This document shows positions 1-9,035 of a DNA stretch of 64,000 bases, piece after piece. The stretch lies in NCBI GenBank assembly GCA_001942185.1, contig MKJV01000123.1:124001-188000 (forward strand). The letters run 5' to 3'. The position numbers and the translations under genes were made by a program. The notes below the pieces were generated by a model. That model was not told where the DNA came from and did not search any database. It saw only the letters and a program-made list of their open reading frames with translations. Source of the stretch: Pseudonocardia sp. CNS-004. Its GTDB lineage: Bacteria > Actinomycetota > Actinomycetes > Mycobacteriales > Pseudonocardiaceae. Every line of letters begins with the position of its first letter. The stretch's first letter is position 1.

Positions 1-18
1 GTGCTCGTCACGCCGTGA
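1..18 (+). CDS. possible 3' end of an upstream gene
   Basis: The first 18 bases read as five codons followed by TGA, and the TGA overlaps the GTG start of the next gene in a four-base GTGA arrangement. This overlap recurs many times in the window, so an upstream gene of the same operon probably ends here. Nothing more can be said from five codons. Confidence 0.3.
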   Translation: MLVTP

Positions 19-983
19 ACCTCCCACGTCTCGGGCTCTACCTCGACCTGCGCAACCCCGACGGATCTCGGTCGACCACGGATGTCTACCGCCGATCGTT
101 AGAGCGGGTCGAGTACGGCGAGCGGCACGCGCTCGGCGCGGTGTGGACCACGGAGCACCACGCCTCGCCCGACGGCTACCTGCCCGCGCCGCTGACCGCC
201 CTCGCCGCGGTGGCCGCCCGGACGTCGCAGGTGCGGCTGGGGACCGCGGTGGCGCTGGCGCCGCTGCGGCATCCGATCACGCTCGCCGAGGAGGCCGCGG
301 TCGTGGATGTGCTCAGCGGGGGTCGGCTCGAGCTCGGACTGGGTGCGGGCTGGAGGCGGTCGGAGTTCGACGCGTTCGGCGCGGACTTCGACGCGCGGTA
401 CCGGACCACCGAGCGGGTGCTGCGTGAGCTCCCGGAGATCTGGGCGAGTGGGCGGGCGACCCCACGCCCCGTGCAGGACCCGGTCCCGCTCTGGTGGGGC
501 GCCCGCGGTCCGATCGGGGCGCGCCGCGCCGGGCGTCTCGGGATCGGGCTGCTGTGGCTCGACCGGGACCTGTGGGAGCCGTACGCGGAAGGGCTCGCCG
601 AGGGTGGTCACCACGTCGCCGCGGCCCGCATGGGTGGGTTGGTCAACGTATTCCTCGCCGACGACCCGGATCGCGCCCGCGCACTCATCACCCCGCACGC
701 CAGGGCAGCCCGCGGCGCGACCTACCGCGGAGCACAGACGCCCGGCCGGCCGTCCTCGCTGCCCCGGCTGCAGTTCCGCACCCCGGAGGACGCCGCCGCC
801 GACGTGGCCGGGCGGATCCGCGGCCTGCCGGTCACCGACGTCTTCTGCTTCGACCGGATCGGCGGGGCGCCGGAGGAACTGTGCGACCGCCACGTCGAAC
901 TGCTCTGCGGGGCGTTCCGGACCGCGCTCGCGCGGGATCCGCGGCCAGGAAATCGACCCACTGTTAGGTTGGGCGGGTGGTGA
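15..983 (+). CDS. LLM class flavin-dependent oxidoreductase (luciferase-like monooxygenase)
   Basis: A 322-residue single-domain protein of the bacterial luciferase-like TIM-barrel family, which uses FMN or F420 as a soluble cofactor. The N-terminal third carries the family hallmark WTTEHHASPDGYLPAP (residues about 44-59), followed by LGTAVALAPLRHP and a GRLELGLGAGW loop near residue 110, all typical of the flavin-binding face. The GTG start overlaps an upstream stop codon. The gene ends seven bases inside the following TetR gene, so the two are probably cotranscribed. It is only distantly related to the two LLM proteins at 30.9 and 39.5 kb, which belong to another subgroup. The substrate is unknown; a monooxygenase or reductase step in the local catabolic pathway is inferred. 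Confidence 0.82.
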   Translation: MNLPRLGLYLDLRNPDGSRSTTDVYRRSLERVEYGERHALGAVWTTEHHASPDGYLPAPLTALAAVAARTSQVRLGTAVALAPLRHPITLAEEAAVVDVLSGGRLELGLGAGWRRSEFDAFGADFDARYRTTERVLRELPEIWASGRATPRPVQDPVPLWWGARGPIGARRAGRLGIGLLWLDRDLWEPYAEGLAEGGHHVAAARMGGLVNVFLADDPDRARALITPHARAARGATYRGAQTPGRPSSLPRLQFRTPEDAAADVAGRIRGLPVTDVFCFDRIGGAPEELCDRHVELLCGAFRTALARDPRPGNRPTVRLGGW

Positions 984-1627
984 ACAGGCGACGGGCGCCG
1001 CGCGCGGACACCGCGCCTCCGTTCCGGGCGGACGACGGGCGCTGGCAGGAGCTGCTGGAAATTGCCGCGCGTATCTTCGCCCGCAAGGGGTACCGGTCCA
1101 CCACCCTGCAGGACATCGCCGACGAGTTCGGCGTGCTGAAGGGCAGCCTCTACCACTACATCCGCAGCAAGGACGACCTCCTGTTCGAGGTCGTCCGCTC
1201 CGTCCTCAGCACGGGGCTGGACAATCTCCGAAGGCTCGCCGGGTCCGAGCACGACCCCGTGGAGCGGCTGCGTGCAGTGATCCGTGGTCACGTCCTCTAC
1301 CTGATCGACAACCTGGTCGAGACCACGGTGCTGCTGCACGAGTTCGACCAGCTCTCCGACGAGCGGCGGGCGGAGATACCGATCCGTGAGTACCAGACGA
1401 TCATCGCCGGCCTGATCGCGGACGCGAAGGCCGACGGGCTGGTGAAACCGGACGTGGATCCGCAGCTCGCCGCACTCGCGGTGCTCGGTGCGGTCAACTG
1501 GGTCTACCGGTGGTACCGGCCCGGTGGCGGCCGGATGCCGGAGGAGATCGCGAACCAGTACGCCGACCTGCTGGTCGACGGGATGCTGGTCCACGGTGAG
1601 GTCAGGCCGGCTTCGGGGCCTCGGTGA
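977..1627 (+). CDS. TetR/AcrR family transcriptional regulator (TetR1)
   Basis: A 216-residue one-component regulator. The N-terminal helix-turn-helix is clear: IFARKGYRSTTLQDIAD followed by GVLKGSLYHYIRSKDDLL (about residues 33-70). The C-terminal ligand domain resembles the KstR2-like branch that senses acyl-CoA or CoA-thioester intermediates. It is a clear paralogue of TetR2 at 11845-12495, sharing the recognition helix LKGSLY(H/Y)YI and the C-terminal NWVYRW(Y/F)RPGG stretch. The GTG start overlaps the previous gene. The near-identity of recognition helices with TetR2 suggests that both bind the TACCAA-type palindromes spread through this window. Which of the two acts as master repressor cannot be decided from sequence. 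Confidence 0.88.
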   Translation: MVNRRRAPRADTAPPFRADDGRWQELLEIAARIFARKGYRSTTLQDIADEFGVLKGSLYHYIRSKDDLLFEVVRSVLSTGLDNLRRLAGSEHDPVERLRAVIRGHVLYLIDNLVETTVLLHEFDQLSDERRAEIPIREYQTIIAGLIADAKADGLVKPDVDPQLAALAVLGAVNWVYRWYRPGGGRMPEEIANQYADLLVDGMLVHGEVRPASGPR

Positions 1628-1671
1628 TCCCGAGTTCCGCCGGCTCCTAGGTCGCCCTCCTTCGGCGTCGC

Positions 1672-2790
1672 TCAGTCGTACATGATCACGCCGCGGAGGT
1701 TGAGCCCCTTCTGCATGTCCGCGAACGCCTGGTTGATGTCCTCGAGCCGGTAGGTGCGGGTGATCAGCTCGTCGAGTTCGAGCCGGCCGCTGCGGTACAG
1801 CTCGCACAGCAGCGGGATGTCGTTGCGCGAGTTCGTGGAGCCGTAGAGGGTGCCCTGCAACCGCTTGCCGGACATGGCGAAGGTGAACAGGTCGATCTCC
1901 ACATCGCGTTGGAGCACCGGCGCTGCCGACGTCATCACGATCACGCCACCCCGACGGGTCATGGCCTGGGCGGGTTCGAGCAGGTTGCCGTGCATGACCC
2001 CGACGGTCAGGATGACGCGGTCGGCGCCCTGGCCGTTGGTCATCTGCTGGACGAGCTCGGCGGCCTGTTCGTAGTTCGAGACGGAGTGGGTGGCACCGAA
2101 CTCCTGGGCCTTCTCCTGTTTGAAGGGCACCGGGTCGATGGCGATGATGTTCTTGGCCCCCTTGTGCCTGGCGCCCTGCACCGCGTTGATCCCGACCCCG
2201 CCGATACCCACGACCACCACGGTGTCGCCGAGTTGCATGTCCGCGCCGTACACCGAGGAGCCCCATCCCGTGGGGACGCCGCAGCCGATGAGCGCGGCCT
2301 TGTCCAGCGGGATGTCCTTGTCGATCTTCACGACGGCGTCGACCGGGGCACAGACGTAAGGCGCGAAGGTGCCGAGGAAGGACATGCAGCCGACGCCCTT
2401 GTCGCGGGCGTGAACGCGGTGGGTGCCGTCCGGGGCCACGCCGGCGAGCACCCCGGCGCCCAGCTCGCACATGTTCGAGCGGCCGGAGACGCACATGCGG
2501 CACTTCCCGCACGAGGGCAGGAATGACAGCACGACGTGATCGCCGACCTCGAGGTCGTGCACCTCCGGCCCGACCTCGGTGACCACCCCGGCGCCCTCGT
2601 GGCCGCCGAGGACGGGCGCCCACGGCAGCGGGATGACTCCGTCGTCGAGGTGCTGGTCGGAGTGGCAGATGCCGGAGGCGGCGAGCTTCACCATCACCTC
2701 GCGGCGCTCCGGCGGGTCGATCTCGATCTCCTCGACGCTCCAGCCGGAGTTGGTGCCAGGCTCCCAGAGCAGGGCTCCCGTTGTCTTCAT
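1672..2790 (-). CDS. NDMA-dependent (mycofactocin-associated) zinc alcohol dehydrogenase
   Basis: A 372-residue medium-chain dehydrogenase. Catalytic zinc ligands are seen at Cys42 (ASGICHSD) and His64-Glu65 (GGHEGAG). The structural zinc loop PSCGKCRMCVSGRSNMC lies near residue 97, and the dinucleotide fold GIGGVGINAVQGA near residue 195. The sequence resembles the Rxyl_3153 type of N,N-dimethyl-4-nitrosoaniline-dependent alcohol dehydrogenase, whose bound nicotinamide is recycled by mycofactocin (family knowledge). It ends convergently with TetR1 and lies just downstream of the flavin monooxygenase on the same strand. A role in oxidising an alcohol made by P450 hydroxylation or ester cleavage is inferred. 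No mycofactocin biosynthesis gene is present in the window. Confidence 0.87.
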   Translation of the reverse strand: MKTTGALLWEPGTNSGWSVEEIEIDPPERREVMVKLAASGICHSDQHLDDGVIPLPWAPVLGGHEGAGVVTEVGPEVHDLEVGDHVVLSFLPSCGKCRMCVSGRSNMCELGAGVLAGVAPDGTHRVHARDKGVGCMSFLGTFAPYVCAPVDAVVKIDKDIPLDKAALIGCGVPTGWGSSVYGADMQLGDTVVVVGIGGVGINAVQGARHKGAKNIIAIDPVPFKQEKAQEFGATHSVSNYEQAAELVQQMTNGQGADRVILTVGVMHGNLLEPAQAMTRRGGVIVMTSAAPVLQRDVEIDLFTFAMSGKRLQGTLYGSTNSRNDIPLLCELYRSGRLELDELITRTYRLEDINQAFADMQKGLNLRGVIMYD

Positions 2791-2814
2791 GTCGACTCCT
2801 TTGTCGCTGCTCGT

Positions 2815-4440
2815 TCAGGCCGGGATCAGTTGGAAGCCCTCGTACCCGTTGGCCGCGATCTGGTCGCAGCGTTCCCGGTAGCTCCCGACACCGCCGATGT
2901 AGGCCATGAAGACCCGCGGCTTGCCGGGCACGTTCGCGCCCACGTACCAGGAGTCGGCGATGGGGTAGAGCGTGAAGTTGCCGACCTCCTCGACGTGCGC
3001 CAGCCACTCGTCCTCGGCCTCGACGGTGGGGTTGATGGCGGCATAGCCCTCGTTCCGCAGGTGCGCGACGGCGTCGGTGACGAAGTCGACGTGCTGCTCG
3101 ATCGAGACCGCCATGTTGGACAGCACCGATGGGCTGGACGGCCCCGTGATCGTGAACAGGTTGGGGAACCCCGCGACCGCGATGCCCAGGTACGAGCGCG
3201 GGCCCGCGTTCCACCGGTCCCTGAGGGTGATCCCGTTCCGGCCGCGGATGTCGATCGCGGCCAGCGCGCCGGTCATCGCGTCGAATCCGGTGGCGAGGAC
3301 GATGGAGTCGAGCTCGTACACCTTCTCCGTGGTGCGGATGCCCGTCTCGGTGAACTCGATGATCGGCGTCGCACGCAGGTCGACGAGGTGGACGTTCTCC
3401 TTGTTGAACGTCGAGTAGTAGCCGGTGTCCAGGCAGGGGCGCTTGGTCCGATCGGGTAGGTGCTCGGGCAGAGCATCTCGGCGGTCTCCGGGTCCTCGAC
3501 GATCTCCCGGATCCTCGCGCGGACGAACTCCGCCGCTGTGTCGTTGGCCGCCTTGTCGGTGATCGAGTCGGTGTAGGCGGTGAGGATCGCGACGAGGGTG
3601 CCCTCGTCCCAGGCGCTCTGGTACGTGGCGTTGCGTTCCTCCTCGGTCGCCTCCAGCGCCGACCGGGTCGCCGGTTCCACCGGTACCCCGAACCCGGAGG
3701 TGCGCTGCAGGTCCCGCCAGCGTCGGTAGTCCGCCTTCCTCCCGGCGATCTCCTGCTCGGTGAGCGGGCGGTTCCCTGCCGGCATCGAGAAGTTGGGGGT
3801 GCGTTGGAAGACCGTCGTGTCGGCGGCCTGTCCGGCGATGATCGGGATGGACTGGATGCCGGAGCTCCCGGTGCCGATCACGCCGACCCGCCGGCCGGTG
3901 AAGTCGACGCCCTCGTGCGGCCAGTCCGCGGTGCGGTGGATCGTCCCTCGGAACCGGTCGATCTCCGGGACCTCCGGGTCCTTCGGCACCGACAGGCAGC
4001 CGGTCGCCATCACCACGTACCGGGCGGTGACGGTCTCGCCGCGGTCGGTGGTGACGGTCCAGTGCCTGGTCTCGTCGTCCCAGATCGCGCTGGTGACCAG
4101 CGTGTCGAAGGTGATGTCCTTGCGCAGGTCGAACCGGTCGGCGACGTGGTTGAGGTACCGCAGGATCTCCGGCTGGGTCGAGTACTTCTCGCTCCAGGTC
4201 CACTCCTGCTCCAGCTCGGGGGAGAAGGAGTAGGAGTAGGACATGCTCTCGACGTCGCAGCGTGCGCCGGGGTAGCGGTTCCAGTACCAGGTGCCGCCGA
4301 CGCCGGCCGCCTTCTCGAACACGCGGCAGGTCAGGCCGAGCTCACGGAACCGGTGCAGCTGGTACAGCCCCGCGAACCCGGCTCCGACGATCACGGCGTC
4401 GACGACGACGGCCTCGGCGGTGCTTTCGGATCCCGACATG
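2815..4440 (-). CDS. flavin-containing monooxygenase, Baeyer-Villiger type (frame broken)
   Basis: About 540 residues of a class B flavoprotein monooxygenase. Visible are the FAD motif VGAGFAGLYQLHRF, the GGTWYWNRYPGARCD signature, a second Rossmann motif GVIGTGSSGIQ, and the ATG loop VVMATGCLS. The Baeyer-Villiger fingerprint region reads FRGTIHRTADWP; the family consensus FxGxxxHxxxW has His where this protein has Arg, with a His one place earlier. One base is missing near 3448, where TYPIG should run into TKRPCLDTGYY. The ATG start is at 4440. It lies between an esterase and an alcohol dehydrogenase on the same strand: a ketone to ester to alcohol sequence is the natural reading of this trio (inference). 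Confidence 0.85.
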
Positions 4441-4443
4441 TGA

Positions 4444-5393
4444 TTACCTCCCGAGAGGAGCAGCGGCCCCGGACAGGTGCTTGTCGATCTGCTCGGTGAC
4501 GTAGGCCAGGCCGGCGGCGGCGCCGGGCAGCACGTTGACGAAGGTGAAGAAGCCGTGCATCTGGCCCGGGAAGCGGCGGTGCGCCACCGGGACGCCCGCG
4601 GCACGGAGTTTCTCGGCGTATGCCTCGCCCTCGTCGCGCAGCACGTCGTGCTCGGCGGTGAGCACGACGGCCGGCGGCTGGCCGGAGAGATTGTCGGCCT
4701 GCAACGGTGAGGCGTCCGGGTCGGCGCGGGAGCCTTGTCCGGCGCGTAGTGGTCCCAGAACCAGATCATCGACTCGCGGGTGAGCATGAGCTGGTTCGCC
4801 GGGTCGCGGTAGCTGGTGTTGTCCACGTCCGCGTCGGTGACCGGGTAGACGAGCACCTGCAGCGAGATCGACGGGCCGCCGTCGCGCCCCGCGCGCTGGG
4901 CCACGATCGCGGCGAGGTTCCCGCCGGCGCTGTCACCGGCCACGATCAGTGGCACCCGTGAGCCTGCGATGCGCTCGGCCTGGCCGTCGACCCACTGCAG
5001 CGCGGTCCACGCGTCCTGGGCGGCGGCGGGGAAGCGGTGCTCCGGGGCGAGCCGGTAGTCGACCAGTACCACGGCGGCGCCCGTGGCGCCGACCATCGTG
5101 CGGGCCAGGGTGTCGGTCTCGTCGATCGAGCCGATCACCCAGCCGCCGCCGTGGTAGTAGACGATCACGGCGCGCGGGGTGCCCTGCGGGGTGAAGATCC
5201 GTACCGGGATGTCGCCGTGCGGGCTGGGCGCCACCTCGTCCCGTACGGAGCCGACGTCCGGACCGGGGCCGTACATGTCGCGGAGCATCCCGCCGAGAGC
5301 GCGGGCCTCCCCGGGGGTCATCTCGTGGAGCGGCTTCATCCCGGATTCGGCCATCTGGCCGAGGAACTGCGCGGTTGCGTCGTCGAGAGCCAT
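4444..5393 (-). CDS. alpha/beta hydrolase, HSL family esterase (frame broken)
   Basis: A hormone-sensitive-lipase-type hydrolase of about 315 residues. The oxyanion motif YYHGGGWVIGS, the nucleophile elbow GDSAGGNLA, the acid region AEHDVLRDEGE and the catalytic His in GQMHGFF are all present. The frame breaks by one base near 4727, between DHYAPDKA and DPDASPLQADN. The ATG at 5393 is chosen because a GAGGTG stretch precedes it; an in-frame GTG lies two codons upstream. The stop is only three bases ahead of the monooxygenase start, so translation is probably coupled. Esterases beside Baeyer-Villiger enzymes usually cleave the ester or lactone product, which is the inferred role here. A TACCAA-type operator lies upstream at 5465-5484. 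Confidence 0.85.
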
Positions 5394-5464
5394 GTCCACC
5401 TCAGCGTCGAGTTGGGGGCAGGAGGGAACCGTGTTGTCCCCGCGGGGTCTACGCCTTCGTATAC

Positions 5465-5484
5465 TGCCGATCGTTTGGTTGGTA
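5465..5484. promoter_or_regulatory. TACCAA-type operator upstream of the esterase operon
   Basis: The plus strand reads TGCCGATCGTTTGGTTGGTA, matching the reference site at 11692 at 16 of 20 positions. It sits about 70 bases upstream of the esterase/monooxygenase/alcohol dehydrogenase operon (minus strand), just beyond the end of the fused thiolase-crotonase gene. Confidence 0.55.
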
Positions 5485-5504
5485 CCGAATCGTCCGATCG
5501 GGTG

Positions 5505-7886
5505 TCAGCGGTTGTGCCAGCGCGGGGGCCGCTTCTCCGCGAACGCGGCGACCCCTTCCGCCATGTCGGCGCTGACCAGCAGGTCATCCAGGGCCGTCGA
5601 CGGGTGGGCGGCCGCCTCGACGGTGTCCGGGATCCCGTCGGTCTCGGCCATGATCTGCAAGGATGTCCGCACGGATGTCGGTGACGACGCGAGAATCTCC
5701 GCGGCCAGCTCACGGGCCCCGGCCAGTGCGGTACCCGCAGGCACCACCCGGCTGACCATGCCGTGCGCGCAGGCCTCCTGCGCGGTGAGCCGCCTGCCGG
5801 TGAGGATCATCTCGGTGGCGAGCGCCCGGGGCAGGGCGCGGGGCAGCCGGGCGAGGCCACCCTCACCCGCGACGAGCCCCACCCTGACCTCGGACAGCGC
5901 GAACCGGGCCGTCTCGTCGGCGACGATCAGGTGGCAGGCGAGCGCGATCTCGCAGCCGCCGCCCATCGCGAACCCGTTGACCGCGGCGATCACCGGCTTG
6001 GTCATGGCGGGTCTGCGGGTCAGGCCGGCGAACCCGTTCTTGGGGACCCACAGCGGCTTGCCGGAGGCGGTCCAGATGAGGTCGTTGCCCGCGGAGAAGG
6101 CCTTGTCCCCGTTCCCGGTGATGATCGCGACCCACAGATCGGGGTCGGCGAAGTAGGCATCGAAGACCTCGTCGAGCTCCTCGTTGGCCGGCGGGTGCAG
6201 GCTGTTGCGCGACTCCGGCCTGTTGATCGTCACCTCGAGCAGATGGCCCTCGCGGTGGACGAGGACGTGCTCGTAGCCGGCCGGCCCGGTCCGGAACGCG
6301 GCGGGGCGCGGGGGGCGCAGCGCGTCCATGCGGCCGCGGCCGGTCGCGACCCGGTTCCCGATGCCGAACGAGCGGGCGTACACGCGGGTGCCCACCGGGT
6401 CGCCGGTGGCGAGCAGGTCGAGCAACTCGTCGTCGCCCTCGACGACCTGGGCGAGGAACCGCCGGTCGTCGGCTTCGAGGCGGCCCACGACGATGCCCGT
6501 GCGGGCGCCGTCGCGGCCGTACGACACCGTCCAGGTCTCGATCGTCGCCTCACCGTCGGCATGCACGGCGGGCTCCGGTGCCGGCCACGCGTCGATCTCG
6601 GTCTGCAGCCGGTCACTCGCATCGGTCCGCCACGGCGTGGGGGTGGTGGAGTAGATCCCCACCGAATACTTGGACAGGATGCCCCCGTTCGCCCCGACGA
6701 CCCCGTAGGTGCCCGGCCGGTCCCGCATGTGCTGCACGGTCTCGGCGATGGCGTGCATCGAGTAGTTGTTCCCGGCCCCGCCGAAGTACGGCAGCCCGCC
6801 GGTGAGGGTCAGGCCCCGCGGGTCGTCGGGGGTGATTCCCAGCCCGTCGGCCACCGTGGACACGGCGATCGGGAAGCACGAATAGAGGTCGAACGTCGCG
6901 ACGTCGGCAAGGCCGATCCCGGCGACCTCCAGCGCGTGCGTCGTGGCCAGCACGGCCGCGGGGTAGACCGACAGGTCCGCGCGCTCCAGGAGGCTTCGCT
7001 CGCGCACGTCGGCGTGCCCGTGCAGGAACACCCACCGATCCCGTGGCACCCCGAGCCTCTCGGCCACGGCGACCGAGGTCAGCACGACGGCGGCCCCCTG
7101 GTTGACCTGGTCGCGTGCGACGAGGTAGCGCGGGTAGGGGTCGGCGATCATCCGATTGCGTTCGGTCACGGTCACGAGCTCGACCGCGTCCCGCGCGATC
7201 GGCGCGGCGGCATGCGGGTTGTCTGCCGCGACCCGGGTGAACGGGGCGAACAGCTCCCCCATCCCGCGCGCGTACTCCTCACGGGACTGCTCGAGCCGAG
7301 CTCGGCGGGCATTCTCCAGCAGCGCGTACTGGACCGGTGCGCCGGTCAGGCCGTGTGTCGTCTGCTGCCGGGTGATCAAGCCGCGCAGGCCGTAGCCGCG
7401 GTCCTCCAGGTCGCCGTCGACGTGCTCGGCGAAGTCGGGCCGGTCCGGGGCGTCGGCCAGGTGCCGGGCGGTGGAGATCGCCTCGGAGCCGAAAAGGAGG
7501 GCCGCCTCGCAGCCCCCCGCCGCGATCGTCCCGGCGAGCTCCGTGACCAGGTGCTGGGGTCCCTGTCCACCCGTGACCTCCAGGATCGCCCTGCCCGGCG
7601 CGGCACCGATCCGGTGTGCCACCGAGCGCGGGTAGTTGTCGGACCGGCCCAACGGGGCGCGCGCGCCCGGCGTCGAGATCTCGAACTGCCGGATCCCGGC
7701 CACCGTGTCGATCACTGCGGCGACTGCGGCCGGTTCGGCGCCGGTGTCGGTGAGCGCGGCCCGCGCGGCGTCGGCGGCGAGCTCGACGGGCGATCGTCCA
7801 CGGTATGCCTCGGCATCCACCCGTTCGGAGGCCTGTCCCACGCCGATGAGGACGGGAGTGCGGGGGTCCAGCACAGCGGAGGTCAT
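5505..7886 (-). CDS. fused thiolase-like / enoyl-CoA hydratase (crotonase) protein
   Basis: One uninterrupted 793-residue frame. Residues about 5-500 form a thiolase-like domain of the Rv1867-type acetyl-CoA acetyltransferase group, with VTGGQGPQHLV, DLYSCFP, GGLPYFGGAGNNYSMHA and GANGGILSKYSVGIYST. The usual thiolase nucleophile Cys and GHP motif are not seen, so classical thiolysis is uncertain. Residues about 530-790 are a complete crotonase: GDKAFSAGNDL oxyanion loop, FAMGGGCEIALACH with the first catalytic Glu, and ALSEVRVGL with the second. The ATG at 7886 has a GGGAG upstream, while the ATG at 7901 has none. It probably acts on acyl-CoA intermediates. No stop or frame change separates the domains, so the fusion looks genuine. 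Confidence 0.8.
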   Translation of the reverse strand: MTSAVLDPRTPVLIGVGQASERVDAEAYRGRSPVELAADAARAALTDTGAEPAAVAAVIDTVAGIRQFEISTPGARAPLGRSDNYPRSVAHRIGAAPGRAILEVTGGQGPQHLVTELAGTIAAGGCEAALLFGSEAISTARHLADAPDRPDFAEHVDGDLEDRGYGLRGLITRQQTTHGLTGAPVQYALLENARRARLEQSREEYARGMGELFAPFTRVAADNPHAAAPIARDAVELVTVTERNRMIADPYPRYLVARDQVNQGAAVVLTSVAVAERLGVPRDRWVFLHGHADVRERSLLERADLSVYPAAVLATTHALEVAGIGLADVATFDLYSCFPIAVSTVADGLGITPDDPRGLTLTGGLPYFGGAGNNYSMHAIAETVQHMRDRPGTYGVVGANGGILSKYSVGIYSTTPTPWRTDASDRLQTEIDAWPAPEPAVHADGEATIETWTVSYGRDGARTGIVVGRLEADDRRFLAQVVEGDDELLDLLATGDPVGTRVYARSFGIGNRVATGRGRMDALRPPRPAAFRTGPAGYEHVLVHREGHLLEVTINRPESRNSLHPPANEELDEVFDAYFADPDLWVAIITGNGDKAFSAGNDLIWTASGKPLWVPKNGFAGLTRRPAMTKPVIAAVNGFAMGGGCEIALACHLIVADETARFALSEVRVGLVAGEGGLARLPRALPRALATEMILTGRRLTAQEACAHGMVSRVVPAGTALAGARELAAEILASSPTSVRTSLQIMAETDGIPDTVEAAAHPSTALDDLLVSADMAEGVAAFAEKRPPRWHNR

Positions 7887-7910
7887 CGGGGAGGCTCCCA
7901 TTCTGTCGAT

Positions 7911-9035
7911 CTAGTGCCGCAGGCCGGCGAGGATCTCGATCTGCTTCTCGCAGTCGGCGACGATCGAGCGCGCGATCTCCCCGGCGGGCCGCAACTGCGT
8001 GAACCCACCCACGACCTGGCCGATGAAGAAGGACTCCAGCTCGGCGCTTGGCATGGCCCGCGGATGCGGCGGCGTCGATGCGGTCCCACGCCTCGCCGAC
8101 GAGCAAGGGCTGCAGCGGCATCGGCAGGGGCTCCGGGCTGCCCGCACGCTCCCACTCGTCGTGCCAGCTGCTGCGCAGCTGCCGCGCGGGCTTGCCGGTA
8201 CGGGTCTTCGAGCGCAGCGTGTCCGAACTGGTCGCCGCGAGGAACTTGCGCTTCACGACCTCGGGGGTGATGCCTCGTGGCTGGACAGCCACACGGAGCC
8301 GCACCACACCCCGGCCGCCCCGAGCGCCAGCGCAGCGGCCATCTGCCTGCCGGTGGCGATCCCACCGGCAGCGAGCACCGGAACGTCGCCCGCGAGGTCG
8401 ACGATCTCGGGGGTGAGCACCGTGCTGGCGATCGTCCCGGTGTGCCCGCCCGCCTCGGTTCCCTGTGCCACCAGTACATCGACGCCGGTGTCGAGCTGGC
8501 GACGTGCATGCTCCGGCTTGCCGACGAGGGAAGCCACCACGACGCCCGCCGACCGTGCGCGTTCGAGGACCTCCGGCGGCGGGGTGCCCAGCGCGTTGGC
8601 GAACAGGGCGATGCGATGGGAGAACACGACGTCGAGCAGCGGGGTCACGCGGCTGGGGTCGAGGTTGGCCGCGAACTCACTCATCACCCGGCCCTCGGCG
8701 TTCGCCTCCTCGGGGATGTCGTAGCGGCGCAGCAGGCCCGCGATGAACTCGCGGTGCTGGTCGGGAATCTGCGCCCGCAGGCTCGCGACGAGGTCGGACG
8801 GGTCGCCGTTCGTGGTGTTGCCCGGCACGAGCAGGTCCACGCCGTACGGCCTGCCCTGCACCTGCTCCTCGATCCAGGTGAGCTGCGCATCGAGCTCGGC
8901 AGGGCTGTACGCGCTGACGGCCAGGACACCCAACCCGCCCGCCTTGCTGACCTCGGCGACGACGGCAGGCGAGCGGTTGAACCCGACCAGCGGAGCGTCG
9001 ATACCGAGCAGGTCGGTGAGTGCGGTGTGGATCAC
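7911..9035 (-). CDS. nitronate monooxygenase / 2-nitropropane dioxygenase family (two frame breaks)
   Basis: A roughly 370-residue FMN TIM-barrel protein. The N-terminal part shows ITALTDLLGIDAPLVG-like spacing and GLGVLAVS. The central part shows VDVLVAQGTEAGGHTG, and VLAAGGIATGRQMAAALALGA provides the phosphate-binding loop. The C-terminal tail is split by one-base breaks near 8270 and 8050 and resumes with ESFFIGQVVGGFTQLRPAGEI. The GTG start overlaps the stop of the upstream acyl-CoA synthetase gene (GTGA), implying translational coupling. Many catabolic clusters carry such proteins where no nitroalkane is involved; they may act as enoyl-CoA or trans-2-enoyl reductase-like enzymes. The actual reaction is not predictable here. 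Confidence 0.8.

Noticed and set aside
961..980. Possible TACCAA-type site (CTGTTAGGTTGGG) before TetR1
   Set aside because: Only a few positions agree with the operator and it lies inside the end of the preceding coding region.
722..3214. 830-residue open frame on the minus strand across TetR1 and the alcohol dehydrogenase
   Set aside because: Its translation is low-complexity Arg/Pro/Gly-rich and contains no domain, while the overlapping frames encode clear enzymes; it is a high-GC shadow frame.
5763..8270. 835-residue plus-strand open frame opposite the thiolase-crotonase gene
   Set aside because: No motifs, no ribosome site and composition typical of antisense frames in GC-rich DNA.
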